From assembly GCA_021234155.1 (NCBI GenBank), contig JAJEKV010000005.1, positions 29,689,355-29,753,354 on the forward strand: a stretch of 64,000 nt of DNA, written 5' to 3'. Shown here piece by piece: positions 22,931 through 34,499 of the stretch. The translations under genes were made by a program, and so were the position numbers. The notes under the pieces were generated by a model. That model had not been told where the DNA came from. It saw only the letters and a list, made by a program, of their open reading frames with translations, and did no database searches. The DNA comes from Isoetes taiwanensis (Eukaryota > Streptophyta > Lycopodiopsida > Isoetales > Isoetaceae). How positions within the stretch are numbered: position 1 is the stretch's first letter; every line of letters starts with the position of its first letter.

Positions 22931-25540
22931 CCTAATCCGAGTCTCTATTTTGGCCAAGACCCATGTGATTAAATAAAATTTGTCTATTTCAAGCCCGGCA
23001 GATGGCTGGCAGATGCAGGAAAAGCTTGGCCGGAATAGGTTTGGGTAGATTTTCTCAAGATGGGTATGGCACCCGGACTTGGCCTGGGGATTTCGCCCCT
23101 TTTAAGCGGAGCATTTCTTGAAGATCAAAATCTTGATCCCATTGAGAAGGCTACGTCGAGAGTGGAGCAACGGATTTGCCCGAAAATATGACGCAGTTTT
23201 AACTAGCTAAGAACAAAAGAAAAGCAGGGAAACTCACAGGCGACATACCTTAAACTGAAGCGATCTAACTCAGGTAACGAACTGAAAAAATTTGGGCAAT
23301 CTAACTCTATTTATACTCAAAGAAAACCACAGAAGTTTCAACACGTAAATAATCTGCGATGATTTCACAAATATCCCGATGTGGCTGTGGTTGTGCCACT
23401 TCTTACCTTCGTATAATCTGGCAGCGGAAGATCTGCTACGTGCTAAAGCGATGAGATAGATCAGAGAGAACGTGGCGGCTGAGTTTTTTTTTCCTTTTTT
23501 AACAGTGCTATTTTTTGCCCCCTGAAACACAGAATATGCCAAAGGATCTTGCCAATAATAATTACATGAGTTAGATAACATAGAAAATTTAAACAAATCA
23601 AAATTCTAATGTTCAAAAAGAGGATACCTTTTTTTGCTGTTTTCGCTCCTTATTCTTCCTCGTCCTCTTCTTTCCTATATGATCTACCGTCTTGCACTAC
23701 AAACAAAAGCAAGAATCATGTTACTAAAATTAACCATATTACTAGAATATTTTGAATGTCCAAACTTACATTTCCGGGAACTTTTCCTTGAGCAATTAAA
23801 GTTTCTCGAAACTTTGTATGAATATCTAGCATAATAACATGGGGTTACTTTTAGATTTTTATACGTTTTTTCAAATGGTTTTTCTATGATTTCATTGTTG
23901 TATTCGTTGAGGTGTACTAAATAGTATTTCTAGAGTGCACCCTTTATGGGCCGTTGATTTTCGTTGGTTGGAACAATCCGAGGGTTGTCGTCTTTCTCTG
24001 CATGTCTTTGTGCATGAACAATGCGCATATGTATGCATGTGCATGCGCGATGCATGTGCGTAATGTACGCATGTGCATGTGTATCGTGCATGTGCAAGTG
24101 CAAGTTCATGTGTGTGTGTGCATGTGTGCATGCGCCTGTACTTTGCCCTCTTGGATTCTTGTTGCGGGGATTTTTTTGCTACCACGATGTGGGATTTTTG
24201 CTCACACTTACAAAGGTATTTGTTTTAATGTTTCTTCATTAGCATAACGGTTTTTACAAGGTATTGTTTTCCCGGTTCTACAATGTAGTGCTGCAAAACT
24301 TCGCCTTTGTCTCCTTCCCTTTAGCTATTCTAAGATTTCTTTGCAGATTCAAAAAGAGTTTAGAGTTTAGGCCCTCTGTTTTGCTTTCAACTCTTGGATA
24401 TTCCTAACTTGCCCGGATTGTTCATAGCAGCCAGCATTTAGCTTCAATCAACAAACAGTTCTTGTGCACACAACATGGGATTATTCCACGCCCTTTTCAA
24501 TCATGCGGATTAGTCAAACAATGGCCACAAGAATGCATTTATATTGTAGGTTTGGAACTTTAATCGAACGAAAGAAAGTATCTTTAAGCTAGAGATGGAC
24601 CATCCAAAATCAATGGATTGTTAAACAATAGTTTCATTGTGAAAGAGGAATAGTTGTAGGCAAGTAACAATATGTGGAACGCTAACGAGAGCAAGCTTGC
24701 TTCAAAACCTCTACCCTTGATCTTGCTTCACCGAATCCGATTCTACGGAGACCTACTCCACATCACCAAACCGGGTGATTCTCTTCACTTGTTAAAGCAA
24801 AGCCGGGCAACCCGAAGAGAAAGTATTCTTTGGTTCTTTATGAACCTCACCAATTGTTCTTGCAGGATAACGTCATGCAATGATTTGTGAATAAAACATT
24901 ATCAATGTCAAAAGCTTTTATTTGATTCAATTTTATTTCAGAGGAACATAAATGGTAAATAAATTTGCTTTGGTCAATTTTGGGTTGTTCATCCTCACTA
25001 TAAAATGCGAGAGAGTTTGTGGTGTAATTAGATTACAAGTGTTTCTCGTGGTATTACATGCATAAGTGTTAAAGTTGGTGCGGAGAAGTTATGCCATCCT
25101 TAATGCCCAAAGGCCTTTATTAGGGCCCGAAGGGGCCAAAATTGTTTTTTAATATATAGCATAATAACAACCAACACATCACTACAATCAACATTAATTA
25201 ACACAAACCATTACATTCAATACATTTAAATTAACATCCCCCTAAAACCCCCTTTGGTTTGGGTGCATATTCTGTGGGGGGAGTTGCATTAGGGCGGCTG
25301 AGAGGATAGGCATATTTGCCCTATATTCCTTGATCTGGACCGTACATAGCGATCCTCGTTTGTGGGGTATGCATGTACAAGTTTTTGTATACTATATATT
25401 GAGTTTTGCAAAATACTATAAGGTTTAAGGGAATGTACTTAATGGTGTTAATTTTGTACATGTATTGTATTAATCGAACAGTTTTTGCAGAAGGATAACT
25501 GCCCCAATCTCGATACTAAATAATCATAAGTCAGTTAAAT
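22931..25540. other. No supported gene; CACTA interior
   Basis: Contains scattered short frames. A 108-codon reverse frame at 23270-23596 and a 72-codon plus frame at 24672-24890 have gene-like stretches flanked by possible splice sites, and may be further captured exons, but I cannot name a family. An alternating purine-pyrimidine run near 24015-24135 is listed separately. Confidence 0.4.
24015..24135. repeat. Alternating purine-pyrimidine tract (TG/CA and GC rich)
   Basis: About 120 bases made mostly of TGTGCATGCG-type alternation. Frames through it on both strands give Cys/Met/His/Ala-rich peptides that are by-products of the repeat, not genes. Confidence 0.7.
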
Positions 25541-25554
25541 AAATTTCTCAAGCA

Positions 25555-26345
25555 TTAAAATTGCGTATAAATTCTTACATGGTCAGCTTTCATGCCAGCA
25601 TGCCCCCGTCGTCCAAAGTCATGTGTCCCATTTCTTGCAGTAGCAGCTCTTATCTGTTGATCACGATTTCTTTTTTTATTCTCAATAAATCTGTCCCAAA
25701 CTTCAAACTTAACGTGCAACGGACAGTCTTGAGCACCAGACAACCAACCTCTATAATTGACAATAATGATTAGCCCCTATGATTGACAATAACGATTAAC
25801 GAAAATAATGCCAAGATAATATAAATAAGATAATAAATATATCAAGCATATACTTATTTCCAACAATTAAATTTTTGGCCAACCCTTTTCAAAATGTCAT
25901 GAACCATCATCCTTTTACCATATCGATTTTCCATATGTGCAACTAATTGCCTCTTCTTGCTCATGCTCACTTTCTTCCAGTCTTTGTCCATTGCCGTGCA
26001 ATAGAACTTTACAGCATTGCCTAGTAACGTATCCCATTCTTGGCCCTTTGCATCTAAATGTAGAGTACCTCCTTTCACAATAGTGACCTATGCATAATAA
26101 TAGAATTAAAATAAAATTAAAATATATCCCTATGAAGAGAGAGACAAATATAAAAAAAGAGAAATAGTGTTTGCTCATCTAGCCAATTCCAAAATCATAC
26201 TTGCTGCTATGGCATCTAAATACCTCGTGATTCTTAGTGAGACCAGAAAACGTAATGTCATAATCATCTTCTAGTTTCTCGTCGTCATCCTCATGTATGT
26301 TATCATCTTCTTCGTCATCCGCATCAGAAGTAGCAGCAGGTGCAT
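25555..26345 (-). pseudogene. TnpA/Ptta-like transposase gene fragment of the CACTA element
   Basis: Reverse-strand blocks in order: an acidic stretch at about 26230-26340 (SDADDEEDDNIHEDDD), then 25854-26078 (with DWKKVSMSKKRQLVAHMENR and ILKRVGQKFN), then 25555-25743 (CPLHVKFEVWDRFIENKK, NRDQQIRAATARNGTHDFGR). The last two resemble the Ptta/En/Spm (Transposase_24) pattern: a Lys/Arg-rich helix, a Trp-phi-x-phi stretch, then an Asn-Arg repeat leading to a His-x-Phe/Gly-Arg segment. Such proteins are the second gene of many plant CACTA elements and bind the sub-terminal repeats. Introns probably separate the blocks. The family call is by eye and moderate. Confidence 0.45.
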
Positions 26346-26399
26346 TGATAGATTTAGCACTACAAAGAAGCTTTGTCAGGAAAGAAAAATATAATCAAG

Positions 26400-28220
26400 A
26401 AAGTAACATCAATTTTTGCTAAATATAGCATATAGATCTGTGATTTTAGTCTTAGTTTAAGTCATTTAGTGCAATAAACTAGTTTGCTACTGCTATGGGA
26501 CTTACAACCTTTATCACTATGTCACCCACTTGTTCTAGTCCTCCTAAACCTCAAGGACCATATACAGACCTTTTATATGCCCCTGTTGTGGCAAAGTTCA
26601 CTATTTGGAGTGCTACAAGCATTAAGTTATTTCGTGCAATAAATTAATTTATTATTGCTATCAAGAGCCTAGGATAGAGTACAATGATTATAAAGCCATT
26701 ATAAAGCTTAAGAACCTTCACAAGTACAAAATATTGGATTGGGACAGCCAACATTAGCTCTATTTTTGCTATTTCTATTCCTTTCGTCTTTTTGCTATCA
26801 GGTTTCAATATTGAGAATGTGCAAACTGTCATCAATGTACAATCATCACATACCTTGAGCTTGAGCCTCGTCTTCTATGGGACCGTTAAGGGAGTACCAA
26901 TTTATTCAATCTGCTTATCAAATAGAGCTTTAAACATCAGCAGCTATTCTCGTCCCAATTGTGTGACGCTAGTAGAATCATCTTCAGAATCTTCTGTGTC
27001 CTTGGTGTTCTTCAAACTCTCACTTGGGGCCACTAATTAATAGAAAAAAAACAACGTAGAGAAGTCGTGATCCAGGTTACATATTACTCTCCAGGAATGC
27101 ATTGAACATCTTTGAAAATTGAGTTTGTACTGCTTTGTGATGCGCAGATTATAAATAAGAGATAGTTTTGAGGCTGAATCTTCAAGAACAAAACAAACAA
27201 GTCTATGCTTTCGTTGTTTATTAGGATTTTGAATCTGATATTGTAATTAGCTCTTCCCTCCTTACAATGCATAACAAGTTTGGAAGTTTATATTCTCTGT
27301 CATGCATAGATGGAATCTCATCAAATCAATAAAGCATCTTGTGGATAGTAAAGGAAAGACTCACAGAATCCAATGGAATGTTGCATTGCCCTCGATAGTA
27401 CCAAATCAATTGCCATAACAAAAAATAAATAAAGTCCACACAAAAAAGTTCACCTCCAAGTAAGAACTATGAATGAGAGTAAGGAATCCGTTTGAGATCC
27501 ACAACCAAAGGGCTTAGAATAATAACTTGCTTTTTGTCAGCAAGATCAGATCACAAACCAAAGAGCATCGTTTTAACAAAAGCTATGCCACGGATGCATT
27601 AATTAACATTTCACATTCAATGTATATCAGCCTTTTCTTTGAATGCAAGCATCTGTTAGGCTTTGGAAACATACAAAACAATGGCATACATATTTTAGTT
27701 CCACGGACAGATTTTGTCAACACAAAAATATGGAAAGGACTGCTTAGTATTATCTACAAAGCAAAAGATCTATTCAGACTCTATGAACACAGGCTGCCCT
27801 GCCACTATTTTATTGGATATAGAGCCAAGCTTCTAGCATCTAAATTACGGGTCTCTTTCTTAATATAGTTAGAAAATATTCCATGGATTGCACTATCTTG
27901 GAAGGTTATGTGCATGTAACTAATCAGTGATTAGCTGTAGATGTAAAATGGCCTCGCATAAGCTGCTCTCAATGTGTTTCCAATGCACGTAGAGTCATTT
28001 TTCCATCAGATTTTAAGTCTAGCAAAGCCCATCTATCCTAGGAATTTGGAAAATGGATGCCTAGCATTAATTATGATCTTCTAATGACCTTTCTGAGGGA
28101 TGTTCTTGTGCATAAAACAGAGCTTTAATTTAGGAGTTATGGCCATGTTTCTAGTTGAGTATTCAACTTATTGCCACCCCTAGATGAGGAATAAGCTGTG
28201 TGGAAAATAATGCATTGCCC
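26400..28220. other. No supported gene; CACTA interior
   Basis: AT-rich sequence with a 113-codon plus-strand frame at 27527-27868 and smaller frames, none recognised. Part of it may be upstream sequence of the PPR fragment that starts near 28224. Confidence 0.4.
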
Positions 28221-28223
28221 ATT

Positions 28224-29540
28224 AATGGGATCGAGCTACATCTATAACTCTTCTTGATGGATGTGCCATTCAGGGAGCTCTAATTGAGGGAAGATGGATT
28301 CATGCTTACATGATGGCTTGTGAAAGAGAACATGACATTTCAGCAGGTAATGTCATCGATTCGCATAGCGAATCGACATTCTTGCACCAGACGAGCATGC
28401 ATGCATTGCATGCTTCGCATGCATGCATCGCATGCATTTTTAGGCCGTTCATCAGGTTGAGGGATCGCTATTTATTGCAGAGTTCTTCATCGACGTTTCA
28501 TCGGCGCTTTCTCATCTCTCAGCAGTACCCATGGCTCCCACCCTCCCCCCCTCTTAAAATTGTTATTTATGTGTTCATATTTGTTATAATTGTCCAGCCC
28601 CTCGCTTTTTCGAGGTGTAAATGTTGTTTTTTGTCGCGTGGCAGCTGGCGTGACCAGCGACGACCTCTTGCTTTTTCGGCGTTTTTAAGCTATTGGTTTT
28701 CTATTGGTGATGTGCGGGTCCGGGGTGATCTTGCCGACTTCGGTATTCTCCGTGGGCGTGGGTTGTTTTGTGGGAACGTTTACCCACCTCGCATTGTCCA
28801 AGCCCCTTCCCAGATTTTATCGCTAGGGTTTTTCCTCGAAAACCGAAGTTTTTTAATCCGGCGATAAGCTCAGCGGTACACTAACCAACATCCGTAGCAT
28901 AATAATTTTATTTGGGGTCCGGGTGTTATAACCGATATTCCCTATGTTTTTCATTTTTTGGGTAGCCTGCGATGTGCAACTACCCACCCTATACCATTGT
29001 AGAAAAAACTGCTGAGATGAATGAAAAGCCTATCTATCAGCAGGTAATGCTCTTATTAATATGTATGGTAAATATGGAAGCATCATTGGAAGCAAGATGT
29101 GCATTTCAGAAAATGGTTCACTATGACATAGCATCCTAGAATGTGATTATTGCTGCTAATGCCCATAATGGGGATGGAAAATATGCCCTTGAAACCTTCA
29201 AGCAAATGCAATGTACGTCCATGTAGCTATTACAAATATGTTTTTGCGTGTAGCGATTCAGGCTTTGTAGACGAGGGTTGTCACATATATCTTTCATTGA
29301 TTATAGATTCTCACATTACACCAACAAAAGAATATTATGGATCTTTTCTTGACCTGCTCGGGCGATTTGGAAGAATTTTTGAGGCGGCGGATTTAGTGAC
29401 CAATAGCATATGTAAGCCTTCTTGCTCTTCATGGATGGCTGTGCTTGGTGCATATAAAATCTATCTACGAAATGTTATCAACTTGATGATGCTCAATTCT
29501 AGAGCAGCAAGGGCCTATTGGTCTTTCTCGAGGTTTGGGT
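28224..29540 (+). pseudogene. Captured PPR gene fragment, split by a 684-bp insertion
   Basis: PPR proteins bind organellar RNA for editing, splicing or stability. Blocks typical of the plant PLS class are visible. Before the insertion: SITLLDGCAIQGALIEGRWI then HAYMMACE. After it: AGNALINMYGKYGS, then ARCAFQKMVHYDIAS, a stop, NVIIAANAHNGDGKYALETF, then after a shift SGFVDEGCH, TKEYYGSFLDLLGRFGRIFE and SCSSWMAVLGAYKI near 29410-29470. The blocks read across the insertion in frame through the duplicated bases (ISAGN|AGNALI). Several stops and shifts are present, and neither the N-terminal repeats nor an E/DYW end is visible. It sits inside the CACTA element, so capture is likely. Confidence 0.82.
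28340..29049. mobile_element. 684-bp insertion with 13-bp target duplication inside the PPR fragment
   Basis: TCAGCAGGTAATG occurs at 28340-28352 and again at 29037-29049, and removing one copy plus the intervening bases restores the PPR frame. The insert starts with nested palindromes (CGATTCGCATAGCGAATCG, then a run of GCATGC units) and has a GC-rich middle. It lacks a poly(A) end, TG/CA ends or clear inverted ends. A 13-bp duplication fits target-primed reverse transcription best, but the class is unknown. The 185-codon frame through it is chance. Confidence 0.72.
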
Positions 29541-29559
29541 GCAAGATATCAAGTTAATG

Positions 29560-31640
29560 CCAGCTGCACCTGTGATATGGAGCATGCTAGGGGGAGTGGT
29601 CCAGAAGATTAAGGCCATGGAAACTAATGGTTGTAAGGCAAAAGAATAAGGGCGAAATATTCTACATACAACTATATTTTCCATAGCTAAGGGATTATCT
29701 TTGCCAAAAAGGGTGCGATATTTTAAAGGGGAGTTCATGCAACCATATTTTAGCAAAAAAGGCGGTTACCAGAACAGGAACAGGAACGTGGCCTTCAACA
29801 AAAGGGAGAACCAAACTGTTATAGCAAGGCGGTCGGTACAGATTAAGGAAGCGGAAGACTCTGATAGCAATTTCGGCATCAATGCATCAGGCCCTGGCTG
29901 TGCATCCTCAAATCCGGCAGAGAAGACTTCCGCCATCATTTTGTGGCATCATCAAACTAGCTTCCGGCTTCTGCCATTGAATCCGGCATCAGTTGTTAGC
30001 CGATTGAGCAAAAGGAGTTATAAGAGATTCCGGTTTCTGGCTGTTGCTTCTTAAAATTCGATCTGCAGGGACTCTAAACAGGCTTGGGAGTCAGATCTTA
30101 AGAGCTTTGTCCTTTTGAACAGCTGAAGATTGAATCGAGTCTATTCTTGACAGTTCTTCTTGCCTAAGCATATCAAAGCCTTATGCCATTGTATTTTGGG
30201 GAAGATCATGTGTTGAAGGAAAAAGCCTTGATCTTTCCTTTTCCTAAATCCCTTGGAATTGCCTTAGTTTTTCTGGATCCGGTTGGGTGGAAACTGGATG
30301 CTCCAACCCCTGGTTGTGGAAACCTTGTACAATCGCTCTTGAGAAGAGCTGATATAAGAATCTAGTCATTATCTCTTTTGTTTTCTATCTCTTGAACTGT
30401 TGAACAAGTGGTTATTACCTTTAAGTTTCCTTAATCATATCAACCTGGATATCCCTCATAATTCTACACGCTGCAGAAATAATCTCTGTGTACAGACTGT
30501 GGCATCCATCAAGTTAATTGGCTATCTTTCTATCAAAGCCTACAAGACGTCTACAATGGCAGCAACACTAATTTTCAAATTCACCTTCAAAGCAGATTCA
30601 GCATTTGTAGATTATTTATGGTCATTTCAAGGTTGCATAAACACATTAGGTTGTGCATTGTTGTTTAGCAGGGAGCAGACCATGGAGCAGGAGCGCGAAA
30701 TCTAAGGGGAATGATGAATCAAGTGTTTCCTGAAATGCCTCCAGCAATTTCCGAAACGACGAAGAGGTTCTCCAGCAAATTCTGGAAATGGCTAATCTTC
30801 TCGGAAAAATAGCAGCTGCATTTTAAAAATCAAGAGATCATGACATCTGGATGAGCAAGATCAATAGTTTTTTATAGAATGCTCAATACTTACTTGTTAT
30901 TAGCAGGAAATCACTATGGAATCGCTTTTGTGGAATCGTGCTTCTCCCAGGCTTCCAATCTTCAAGAAATCTGTAAAATGGCGGGCAAACGAAACATAGG
31001 GTGATATATTCCACTTTGCGTGGTCTTTATGTGCATATGCCAAGGTGTCATTATTTTAACTGTTTTTTAACTGTCATGTCAGCCAATAATCCATGTCCTT
31101 TAGAAAATAAAAATGCATGAACGTGGAATCCATTTTAATATGGAGACTTTTAGCGGGCCATGTCAATAAAAGACGCCCACTCTAATAGAATCTCACCTAT
31201 CATTATTGCATGATCCATTACTGTTGGTGTGCACGTTGGTCTAACAGGTCTTTAGGACATATTTTTAATTTCCTACACTTGCACCATCTCTATTAGACGA
31301 GGATGAGCACGTCTCGGCATCCCACGAACTCTGATTCATCAAGTAGTCAGTCTTCAATTCCATCGATCGACGAATTTCCAACAATAAAGTTTGTGCATTC
31401 TTCCCTAGGCGCCACGTAGCACAACTTTTTGCCGGCAACACAGTTTCTAGCATAACTTTTGATCCAGGACTCTCTGTGTCAAAACAGTCATGGTCCGGCC
31501 AGCTTTGGTAGGGTTTGCAGTATTGGATATTGCATTACAGGTCTTTTAGATTAAGGCTTCACAAATTGATTTGGTTTGCTCTAGATTCTGTCCGCTTTGA
31601 TTTAACTTTTGTATATACACGCTTTGATTTCATTTACAGA
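29560..31640. other. No recognised gene; CACTA interior
   Basis: Plus-strand frames at 29701-30054 (117 codons, Asn/Arg/Ser-rich), 30183-30365 and 30400-30705, and a reverse frame at 31265-31453, have no family I recognise. They may be pieces of captured genes or of an older retroelement. Confidence 0.35.
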
Positions 31641-31944
31641 GCTTCAGCATGACAGAAAGGGCCAGTAATAAGGAGAGATTTGGTGTAAGGATGGCCAGGG
31701 AAAAGAAAAAGCCTCCTACTCAAGCATACAGCTCCATGGTCAGGGGCAAGCTAATTCCAGTGTAATAATGGATTTGCCATCTTCTCTTTTTGGTCCCCAA
31801 CGGCCTCTTCATATCGGCATAAGCAGGGATGGTACATTTACCTTCCAAGATTAGGAGGATCTCCAAAGTGCTCTAGACCTACAAGTTCAGTGTTTGCCAC
31901 CTACACTTCGTGACTAGGTACGGCTCATTCATTTTGAAGGAGGA

Positions 31945-32602
31945 ATGACGGCCACATCTATGATCGTGTCTATTGAGAGATGGACACACTTATTACAGTT
32001 AATACATGCCTTCGTTCAAGACCCTAAAGCCCAGTATGTGGGCACAAGTGATGCCTCAGTACAGACATTAGATACAGAATTACAGCCACAGAAGAAACAT
32101 TGTGTTGAAGTGAGAGTGCAGACATTGGAAAGGGAACATGTTGAGGTGGGAGTACATACATCTCCAGAATCCCAAGGGGACCAAGAGTCGCATTATCGAG
32201 CTAGCAGCCAAGAGCAGGCTGCACCAGTATCTTCTATTTCCAGGAGCCTGAACTTGCGTATTATAGGGGTTGCAGAGGCAGAAGATGATGCCCATTCTGA
32301 TGTGGATGCGGCTTTGCATTTTTTTACTGATGTCATGCATGTGAAGGTTGGTGGAGTTGTCTCCGCTACTAGGGTCAAGAGCTGATCGTCCTCGCCATCT
32401 TTTGGATCAGTTTCAAGACACTCTTAGCCGCTTACATGTTCTTCAGCATGGAAACCATCTCAGAGGAACTAGTTTCTCAGTACGGGAGGACCTCTCCCTT
32501 CTTCAGCTCTGCAAGGTGAGGGCAACCCGCCTGCAAAAGAAATGGGCAGTGTATAGAGGAGGCGCAACAATTATTCTAGATCAATGGCCTTCCAATCCTT
32601 AG
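31945..32602 (+). pseudogene. L1-type ORF1 protein (RRM-like RNA-binding) with one frameshift
   Basis: Two plus-strand frames, 31945-32385 and 32348-32602, join across a single frameshift near 32375. After an acidic/Gln-rich N-terminal part come SLNLRIIGVAEAEDDAHSDV, DVMHVKVGGVVSATRV, RPRHLLDQFQD and HLRGTSFSVREDLS. This is the order of the RRM-like domain and C-terminal domain of L1 ORF1 proteins (RNA chaperone bound to LINE RNA): 'NLRI.G', 'ATRV', 'RPR..L..F', 'LRGT...REDLS'. The stop at 32602 precedes a 3' untranslated part. Confidence 0.7.
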
Positions 32603-32794
32603 ATTGGGTATGTCTAGATAATTTTAGAAGCACAAAATTACCACTAGCATTAGCATTATCTTCTTCTTCGTAGTCTTTTAATATTTGGTTATTGTGTTTG
32701 GTGATGGGGCCTAGTCCCCAGGTTTTAGATGGGTTGTTGCCCTTGCATGTGCCATCCCATAACCGGTTGGGTTCCCGCGGACATAAAAATCCAT

Positions 32795-32861
32795 CTTATC
32801 TTATCTTATCTTATCTTATCTTATCTTATCTTATCTTATCTTATCTTATCTTATCTTATCT
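32795..32861 (+). repeat. (TTATC)n microsatellite, LINE tail
   Basis: An almost perfect run of about 13 TTATC units directly follows ACATAAAAATCCATC at the presumed 3' end of the ORF1-type LINE. Short simple-repeat tails of this kind are known for several non-LTR clades in place of poly(A). Confidence 0.9.
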
Positions 32862-32939
32862 CTCTACCTCTCTCTCATGTTGTGACATTCCATTTGCTTA
32901 CATGCATTTGCATTCATTGTTTCTAGAAATGAAACTACT

Positions 32940-34176
32940 TCATCGTCTCGCTCATACAAATCTAAGCTAGCTAGAACTTGGTCTCACGATGATCCATTGG
33001 AGCGACTTGCCAAACAGTACGGTGATTATTGGTGTAAACAATGCAAAGACACTAGCAGAAGAATGTATAGCACGAGACAAGATCATAAAGTGAAGTATGG
33101 TTGGATGCCAAATGCCCCACCTTCATCTGAGGTTGAGTTGAAAGCACAAGAAGACGCAGACGATGTAAGAATGGGCCCGAGGAATGTATAGCAGAAGGGC
33201 ATCTTATTCAAGAGACATTATTTTTCTTGACAGATGCCACCACATCTATAGATCCAAATGCACCAAAGATTTGGAAGAAGGAGGTCCCTAATTGGTTAGA
33301 AAGTGAAGTCTTGAGAGGTTTGGATAAGCAACGAAGGTCAAGCGAAGAGATGTTTGAAGGCATAAATACATTCGTCTTAAATAATGCAGTTGGCCTTGTT
33401 AGAATCAATCTTGCAGGCTAGATTTCATAATTCGACGTGATATGGCCAACATTTTTGAATTGATGACATTGACAAAGCTTAGGTCACTTTTGATTCTGGA
33501 ATAGTTGCCTCGTTTAACCAGATCAAGCGCTAGGGATATTAATCCTATTGATGGAGAGCTTGAATATGTTGGGGTTATTATAGATATTATTGACGTTGAT
33601 TTTCGTTCATTTCAACAGACTATACTGAAAGCCAGATGGTTGAAGCCTCTATACCATGGAAGAAGTCAAATAGTGCGACGACATCTATCTGGCTTTTTTG
33701 AAGTTGACTCAACTCATGTCTTGGTAGACGTAAGTGAGCCATTCGTATATCCACATCAAGTTCAACAAGTCTTTTTCCATGTCAACCCTCAAAACAATGC
33801 ATGGTAGATTGTAATCCCTATGGAACCAACATCACCTCGACATATTTCCAACATAATCCTTGAGGATGAAGGGGAGAAGCAGGAGGAAGAGGTAGAGCAT
33901 GAGTAAGAGCAAGAATTAGAATTTGTAGAGCCACGGACTAGAGAAGATTATGAAGGAACAAGCAATGAAGAATTGAGATCACAGATGCACTCCCCAATGG
34001 TGGACAAAGATTATATTGATGATGAGGAGGAAGATATTGAGCTTCAAATGCCAAATATACGACGAAGGTTTTTTCTACAACTAGATGATGATGAATGGGA
34101 AGATATTCAACATGATTTATTGGATGAATATATAGGAGGCTATGTTTGTATAAGGCCGTACATTGCATTTGATTAA
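32940..34176 (+). pseudogene. C-terminal part of a CACTA TNP2-type transposase (DUF4216)
   Basis: Blocks on the plus strand: 32940-33191 (a Cys-x2-Cys patch, DYWCKQCKDTSRRMY), 33227-33421 (IWKKEVPNWLESEVLRGLDK) and 33505-33807 with RLTRSSARDINPIDGELEYV, GVIIDIIDVDF, ILKARWLKPLYHGR and PFVYPHQVQQVFF. The third block has the DUF4216 signature found at the C-terminus of plant TNP2/TNPD transposases ('YYGVI.DI.ELDY...LFKC.W', then 'PF..A.QV.QVFY'). An acidic tail follows, with EDEGEKQEEEVEHE, one stop, then DDEEEDIELQ, ending in TGA at 34176. The catalytic Transposase_21 domain is not visible upstream. It lies just inside the right sub-terminal repeats. Confidence 0.68.
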
Positions 34177-34499
34177 CAAATCAACTCTTTAAAAAGATCT
34201 ATATCCCCCACGGGACTAGTTGACTAAATGTGTTCATGTCATATTTTTCAATTTGTTTAAGCTATAAGAGACAAGGTAGCAAAAGCAACACCTAAATGAA
34301 CGTAAAATCTATAGCCAACCCCTTTATTTTCTTTTTATAGTTCTATGCCTAAACATTATTCTCTTTATTGCTGAAATATGACATAGAGTTGTTTATGCAA
34401 TTTTATGATTCGATCTAAGACACTAATATGTAACTCAAACTTCCAAAAGACAATTGGGTTCAAGTTATGGAGATGGCTATTCGAAGAACTATGTAATAA

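Larger units (their letters stand above)
31650..32862 (+). mobile_element. LINE remnant with ORF1 only and a (TTATC)n tail
   Basis: ORF1-like coding sequence at about 31945-32602 is followed by a 3' part and about 13 copies of the pentamer TTATC (about 32795-32861). No reverse-transcriptase ORF lies between ORF1 and the tail, so the copy is internally deleted or belongs to an ORF1-only family. It lies inside the CACTA element just upstream of the transposase remnant, and may explain why the transposase N-terminus is missing. The left boundary is uncertain and no target duplication was found. Confidence 0.6.

Noticed and set aside
24021-24242. Cys/Met-rich ORFs
   Set aside because: They are translations of the alternating TGTGCATG tract.
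28310-28867. 185-codon plus-strand ORF
   Set aside because: It runs from PPR sequence across the target duplication into the 684-bp insertion, so it is a chance fusion of two unrelated pieces.
32795-32861. Telomere-like or stand-alone microsatellite
   Set aside because: The TTATC run is directly attached to the 3' end of a LINE remnant and differs from plant telomere repeats.
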